Assembly: GCA_965208775.1 (NCBI GenBank)
Contig: OZ242360.1
Location: forward strand, 868,001 to 932,000
Reading direction: 5' to 3'
Source: JAPOVO01 sp026708165
Lineage (GTDB): Bacteria; Chloroflexota; UBA11872; VXNJ01
DNA length: 64,000 nucleotides
The notes beneath the pieces were generated by a model, which was given only the letters and a program-made list of their open reading frames with translations, did no database searches and was not told the origin of the DNA. Numbering within the stretch: position 1 is the stretch's first letter; each line of letters starts with the position of its first letter. Positions 60,162-64,000 of the stretch are shown here, piece after piece. A program made the translations under genes and the position numbers.

Positions 60162-61235
60162 ATGGACAACCATTCAATCGCCGTAATCGGCGGAGACGGC
60201 ATAGGACCCGACGTGCTACGCGAGGGCCAGTTGGTTTTGGAGACTCTTTCCGAATTGACCGGAGCGCTTGGTTGGGAATTTCAGGAATTCCCATGGAGCT
60301 GCGACCACTACCTTGAGCACAGTCTGATGATGCCCGAGGACGCTCTCGACACGCTCAGGCCGTTCGACGCGATCTACTTCGGCGCCTGCGGATTTCCAAG
60401 CGTACCGGACCATATCTCCCTGCACGGCCTGCTGCTGCCAATCCGCCAGACGTTTCAACAATACATCAACCTCCGGCCGGTGCAGCTCTTGCCCGGCATA
60501 CGCAGCCCGCTCGTCGGCAAGAGTGCGGAGGATATCGACTTCTTGTGCGTTCGTGAAAACACCGAAGGCGAATACGGAGGAGTCGGCGGCAGGCTCCATC
60601 GCGGGATGCCGCACGAAGTCGCGGTCGAGACCGTGGTATTCACCCGCACGGCGGTGGAGCGGGTAGTCCGATATTCATTCGAGCTCGCGAAACGGACCGG
60701 CCGGAGTCACGTCACTAACGTCACCAAGTCAAACGCACAGCGTCACTCCATGGTGTTCTGGGACGACGTGTTCGACGAGGTTGCGGCCGAATACCCCGAA
60801 ACGACTACCGACCGCTCTCTGATAGACGCCGCAGCGGCGCGAATGGTGCGAAACCCTGAGTCCTATGACGTCCTCGTCGCGTCAAACCTGTTCGGCGATA
60901 TATTGACCGACATCGGCGGCGCGCTGATGGGAAGTCTGGGCGTTCCGCCGAGCGCCAACATCAATCCCGACGGCGGCTATCCTCCCCTGTTCGAGCCTGT
61001 GCACGGCTCCGCGCCCGACATCGCGGGCAAGGGGATCGCCTGCCCCATAGCCGCCATCTGGGCGGCGGCGATGATGGTCGAGGATCTCGGACACCCGGAA
61101 GAATCGAAGCTCATTATGGACGCGATGACCGACGTGACCGCTTCGGGAACGCTCACGCCCGACCTTGGAGGCAAGGCTACGACCGTCGAGTTCGGCCAGG
61201 CCGTCTGCGATGCCCTCCGAAAGCGGGCGGGCTAG
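60162..61235 (+). CDS. Tartrate/D-malate/isopropylmalate-type dehydrogenase
   Basis: The 357-residue protein is a decarboxylating beta-hydroxyacid dehydrogenase: IAVIGGDGIGPDVLREG at the start, NLRPVQLLPGI, ENTEGEYGGVGG, NVTKSNAQRH (catalytic lysine), and ASNLFGDILTDIGG with FEPVHGSAPDIAGK near the C-terminus. The residues LLLPIRQTFQQYINLRP and the sequence around them suit the tartrate/malate branch (TtuC-like) rather than strict LeuB, but both remain possible. No leuA or leuCD genes are nearby, which favours the tartrate/malate role. It starts at ATG 60162. Confidence 0.9.
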   Translation: MDNHSIAVIGGDGIGPDVLREGQLVLETLSELTGALGWEFQEFPWSCDHYLEHSLMMPEDALDTLRPFDAIYFGACGFPSVPDHISLHGLLLPIRQTFQQYINLRPVQLLPGIRSPLVGKSAEDIDFLCVRENTEGEYGGVGGRLHRGMPHEVAVETVVFTRTAVERVVRYSFELAKRTGRSHVTNVTKSNAQRHSMVFWDDVFDEVAAEYPETTTDRSLIDAAAARMVRNPESYDVLVASNLFGDILTDIGGALMGSLGVPPSANINPDGGYPPLFEPVHGSAPDIAGKGIACPIAAIWAAAMMVEDLGHPEESKLIMDAMTDVTASGTLTPDLGGKATTVEFGQAVCDALRKRAG

Positions 61236-61337
61236 GAACGCGCCGTAGGTGGAGGCTGCAGTTCCCGAACCGCTCTCACAAAGAATGGCGGCCGCTAGCG
61301 ATCTACGGGCGGTCAGCCGATTCCGGTTGACAGGGTC

Positions 61338-62189
61338 TTAGTTAAGAAACCCTATTTCCCGCAGATGGTCGACCGACCGCTGCAAGCGCTCTTGCCGCTG
61401 TTCGAGCGTCAATAGCGGCTCGCCTCTGATGCCCTCTAGCTCCATGCTGAAGGGACCGTAGAATCCGGCGTCGTTGCTCACCCGCCCTACCTCGGCGAAG
61501 TCAACGGCTCCGCCGTCGCCAAGTGCGGGAAAGTACCATTCGTGAAACCCGCCCCGGCTGTCCTTCAAATGGAAATGGCATACCCACTCGATCACCATGT
61601 TCAAGTGCTCGATCACATCCGCCCCGTCGTTGTAGAACAGGATGTTCCCGGTGTCGAAGTTGAGCCGCAGGTTCGGATGGTCGAGATCCTTCATTGTTCG
61701 CACCATCTCCGGACCGTTCACCGTGATACCGGGATGAGTCTCAAAGGCGACGATGATCCCGCGTTCCGCGGCGTAGTCTCCAACGTCCGTAAGGTTTCGA
61801 TATAGCTGCATACGCTCAGTATCGTCGCTGACCTCGCCCGCGCTGCCCACTAGGATCGACGCCCCGAACTTGACGCAAATGTCAAGCCGCTTCTTGACTC
61901 GCTCGATTCCCTCTGGATCGAGCATGTCGTCGCCGCCGTTCACACTCGTCGCCAAAACGCCGTGCTCGTCGAGCTTGTCTTTGTAAGCCTGTAATTCTGC
62001 CACCGGCAGCTTCTCCGTTGGTACCACCGACTCGGGAACGACGAGGTCTCCTGAATGGGATCTCACCGCCACTTCGAGATTCCTAAGTCCAAGCGCGCGT
62101 ACGTTTTCTATTGCACCCGCGACGCCGTACTCGCCGTAACAATTCGTAAGCACTGCTACCAGGTTCTCAGGCATATTGGCCAATCCCAT
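61338..62189 (-). CDS. TIM-barrel sugar isomerase/epimerase, xylose-isomerase-like
   Basis: This 283-residue AP-endonuclease-2-type TIM barrel has the family stretches NLVAVLTNCYGEYGVAGAIE, SVNGGDDMLDPEGIERVKK, IIVAFETHPGITVNGPEM (metal Glu and His), LNFDTGNILFYNDG (metal Asp), WVCHFHLKDSRGG (His) and FSMELEG (metal Glu). It should isomerise a sugar or inositol derivative. ATG 62189 is used; a second start, ATG 62174, is five codons later. With the Gfo/Idh/MocA and importer genes it fits sugar or inositol catabolism. Confidence 0.9.
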   Translation of the reverse strand: MGLANMPENLVAVLTNCYGEYGVAGAIENVRALGLRNLEVAVRSHSGDLVVPESVVPTEKLPVAELQAYKDKLDEHGVLATSVNGGDDMLDPEGIERVKKRLDICVKFGASILVGSAGEVSDDTERMQLYRNLTDVGDYAAERGIIVAFETHPGITVNGPEMVRTMKDLDHPNLRLNFDTGNILFYNDGADVIEHLNMVIEWVCHFHLKDSRGGFHEWYFPALGDGGAVDFAEVGRVSNDAGFYGPFSMELEGIRGEPLLTLEQRQERLQRSVDHLREIGFLN

Positions 62190-62392
62190 TCTTCTTCGCG
62201 CCGATCCATCCGCCCGTCTCGACCACAATCGCCAACCGGGGCGGCCCGCGCCCGGCGCAAGGGCGTGCGGAATACTACTAGATGCGGCTATGTCCGTTAT
62301 CGCACCTGCCGCCTCTCGGCGAAACTCCGGGCGGGCAAATGCCGTTTTTGGCTAAAGTTCGTTCGACTAATCAGTCGGAGCAAATTCAAATC

Positions 62393-63541
62393 ATGGCGTC
62401 GAATCAGCGGTCCGCGCTTATTGACTTGGTGCGGTTGTTCCTGCGGCTCGGGACCGTAGCGTTCGGCGGACCAGCCGCCCACATCGCCATGTTTCGGGAA
62501 GAGGTCGTGGTCCGGCGCAAATGGCTGACCGAACAGCGATTCCTGGACCTGATGGGCGCGACAAACCTGATCCCAGGGCCCAACTCCACCGAGATGGCCA
62601 TCCACATCGGTCTGGAGCGCGCCGGCTGGCGCGGACTCATAGTCGCCGGAGCCTGCTTCATTTTGCCGGCGTCGATTATCGTTGGGGCCCTTGCTTGGGC
62701 CTATGTGGAGTTCCAGACAGTCCCCGCGCTTGCGTGGGTCACTTACGGGATCAAACCCGTCGTCGTCGCGATCATCTTCAACGCGCTCTTCGGACTGGGA
62801 ATAACTGCCCTTAAGACTCGCTGGCTGATGGCGCTCGGACTGGCCGGACTGGTGCTGTTCCTCGCCGGCATAAACGAACTGGCCGTTCTCTTCGGCAGCG
62901 GTTTCCTCGTCGCGCTCATTCGCACCGCCGGGAAGTTGCCCTTGGGCGGTCGCGGTGCGGTGGCCTTCGTTCCCGTGCTGGGATTCAACGCCGCAGCCAA
63001 GGCGGTCGCGGCCGTCCCCGGTCTAGAGCAGATATTCCTTTCATTCCTCAAGCTCGGCGCGGTGATTTACGGAAGCGGATACGTCTTGCTGCCGGTCATG
63101 AATAACGAGCTTGTGGAACGGCTCGAATGGCTTACCGCTACTCAGCTTCTCGACGCCATCGCAATCGGGCAGATAACGCCCGGGCCGGTCTTCACCACCG
63201 CCACTTTCGTCGGCTACCTGCTGGCTGGCGTTCCCGGAGCCGCCGTTGCTACCGTCGCCATATTCCTGCCGTCGTTCGCTTTCGTCGGAATACTGAATCC
63301 CCTGGTGCGGAAGATTCGCGATCTAGACTGGGCCGCCGGATTTCTCGACGGCGTCAACGCCGCCGCGATCGCTCTGATGGCCGGCGCCGTGATTCAGCTA
63401 AGATCGTCGGCCATAATCGACTGGCCGACGGCGATCATCGCCGTGGCTTCGCTAGTTGCCCTCCGCATGAAGGTCAACGCCACCTGGCTCATCCTGGGAG
63501 CGGCAGGCTTCGGCGTAGCGGTGCGGCTGGTTTTCGGCTGA
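62393..63541 (+). CDS. chrA: Chromate-transport family protein, ChrA type
   Basis: The 382-residue protein, from ATG 62393 with GGAG upstream, has two homologous halves. Half 1 starts FLRLGTVAFGGPAAHIAMFREEVVVRRKWLTEQRFLDLMG and has LIPGPNSTEMAIHIG. Half 2 starts SFLKLGAVIYGSGYVLLPVMNNELVERLEWLTATQLLDAIA and has QITPGPVFTTATFVGYLL. Together they give about ten membrane helices, the standard long-chain form. It expels chromate or transports related oxyanions. Its name reflects homology only; here it lies beside an SLC13-type gene. A longer frame to 62282 has no family similarity. Confidence 0.93.
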   Translation: MASNQRSALIDLVRLFLRLGTVAFGGPAAHIAMFREEVVVRRKWLTEQRFLDLMGATNLIPGPNSTEMAIHIGLERAGWRGLIVAGACFILPASIIVGALAWAYVEFQTVPALAWVTYGIKPVVVAIIFNALFGLGITALKTRWLMALGLAGLVLFLAGINELAVLFGSGFLVALIRTAGKLPLGGRGAVAFVPVLGFNAAAKAVAAVPGLEQIFLSFLKLGAVIYGSGYVLLPVMNNELVERLEWLTATQLLDAIAIGQITPGPVFTTATFVGYLLAGVPGAAVATVAIFLPSFAFVGILNPLVRKIRDLDWAAGFLDGVNAAAIALMAGAVIQLRSSAIIDWPTAIIAVASLVALRMKVNATWLILGAAGFGVAVRLVFG

Positions 63542-63603
63542 CCGTAGATTAGGTTTGGAAAGACTGCCATCGGTACACAGGCTCATAGCGGTGAATTGCG
63601 TAT

Positions 63604-64000
63604 ATGACGACTGAAGCCTGGTTAGTCGCCGGCGTCATCGTGGCGGCGTTGGTGCTGTTCGCCAGTGAAAAGGTACGTCCCGACATCGCCGGCCTGGTCG
63701 TGCTGCTTACACTCGCGCTGTCGGGCGTTATCGGGGCCGGAGAGGCGTTTGCCGGGTTTAGCAACCCGGCGGTCATTACCGTCGCGGCGATGTTCATCGT
63801 TAGCGCGGGCATGGTCGAAGCGGGAATCCCCAACGCTGTGGCGGGAGCGATATCCCGATTCGGAGGCGCGCGATTCGGAACGCTCCTGGCGTTGGTGATA
63901 ATCGTCGTCGGCGTCATGTCCGCGTTCATCAACAACGTCGCTGCAACCGTGATCCTGATCCCCGCCGTGATCAGCCTGGCCCGTGGAGCTGAGGCGTCGC
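63604..64000 (+). CDS. SLC13/DASS-type ion transporter, N-terminal part
   Basis: The frame starts at ATG 63604 and runs out of the window after about 132 residues. It reads as membrane helices with WLVAGVIVAALVLFASEKVRPDIAGL, GEAFAGFSNPAVITVAAMFIVSAGM and the signature SAFINNVAATVILIPAVI, which is the SNNVAT-type motif of the SLC13/DASS (sodium:dicarboxylate or sulfate) family. It would transport a dicarboxylate, sulfate or similar anion. It lies 62 bases after chrA. Confidence 0.85.
   Translation, partial: MTTEAWLVAGVIVAALVLFASEKVRPDIAGLVVLLTLALSGVIGAGEAFAGFSNPAVITVAAMFIVSAGMVEAGIPNAVAGAISRFGGARFGTLLALVIIVVGVMSAFINNVAATVILIPAVISLARGAEAS

Noticed and set aside
1..64000. CRISPR arrays, prophage or insertion sequences
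   Set aside because: I saw no regularly spaced direct repeats, integrase, transposase or phage structural gene.

Overview
The window is a G+C-rich bacterial chromosome segment with dense coding on both strands, frequent GTG and TTG starts, and gaps that often carry short palindromic repeats. I see no phage, insertion sequence, plasmid or CRISPR signature. The gene mix suggests a heterotrophic member of the Chloroflexota, perhaps a SAR202/Dehalococcoidia-like lineage. The features behind that are many Gfo/Idh/MocA dehydrogenases, a Rieske oxygenase, an enolase-superfamily dehydratase, UbiA/UbiD/UbiX homologues, a sulfite-oxidase-type molybdoenzyme and Tat-dependent lipoproteins. This placement is inferred from gene content and has no phylogenetic test behind it.

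Layout. 0-7 kb: the end of an FtsX-like permease, a Rieske oxygenase, a protein of four tandem bacterial PH-like domains plus SHOCT, a Tat-exported flavin amine oxidase, and two tandem GyrI-like ligand-binding proteins with related upstream dyads. 7-13 kb: a voltage-gated-type K+ channel, leuS, trxA and a primary-type sigma factor. 13-17.3 kb: an iron-sulfur module (SufR-like regulator, cysteine desulfurase, A-type carrier) running into moaA and a metallo-hydrolase. 17.3-27.8 kb: a GlcD-like oxidase, four Gfo/Idh/MocA proteins, a membrane-anchored spermidine-synthase-like protein, a glycosyltransferase and a metallo-beta-lactamase-fold protein without metal ligands. 28-32 kb: a sugar-type ABC importer (two permeases and a Tat lipoprotein binding protein) with no ATPase gene.

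32-36 kb: a repeat-rich gap, an RDD membrane protein, a medium-chain dehydrogenase, a Pro/Thr-rich lipoprotein, a DUF2905 protein and tRNA-Arg(CCG). 36-38.5 kb: an enolase-superfamily dehydratase facing an AroD protein that carries a vestigial shikimate-dehydrogenase-like tail. 38.6-43.6 kb: a 2-hydroxyacid dehydrogenase, a NagD-like phosphatase, and UbiD, UbiA and UbiX homologues that may supply late futalosine-route menaquinone steps. 43.7-47.6 kb: an aldo/keto-reductase-fold protein without its catalytic tetrad, then a DNA glycosylase coupled to a TGS-less thrS. That thrS has a candidate threonine-codon leader and an intrinsic terminator upstream. 47.6-57.4 kb: an EamA transporter, a lipoprotein cytochrome c, a divergent FtsH-type protease, and an mrfA-mrfB DNA-repair pair followed by an amino-acid-type oxidase and an aminotransferase. 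57.4-64 kb: a sulfite-oxidase-like enzyme, a HAD hydrolase, a cupin, a tartrate/isopropylmalate-type dehydrogenase, a TIM-barrel isomerase, a ChrA transporter and the start of an SLC13-type transporter.

How the genes work together. The importer and its flanking dehydrogenases, with the dehydratase, isomerase and 2-hydroxyacid dehydrogenase further along, look like uptake and oxidation of sugars, sugar acids or polyols. The iron-sulfur genes would serve MoaA, the Rieske protein and the glycosylase, and MoaA would feed the molybdenum-pterin oxidase. The most unusual observations are the fourfold PH-like protein, the thrS leader, the AroD fusion remnant, two enzyme folds stripped of catalytic residues, and the FtsH variant.
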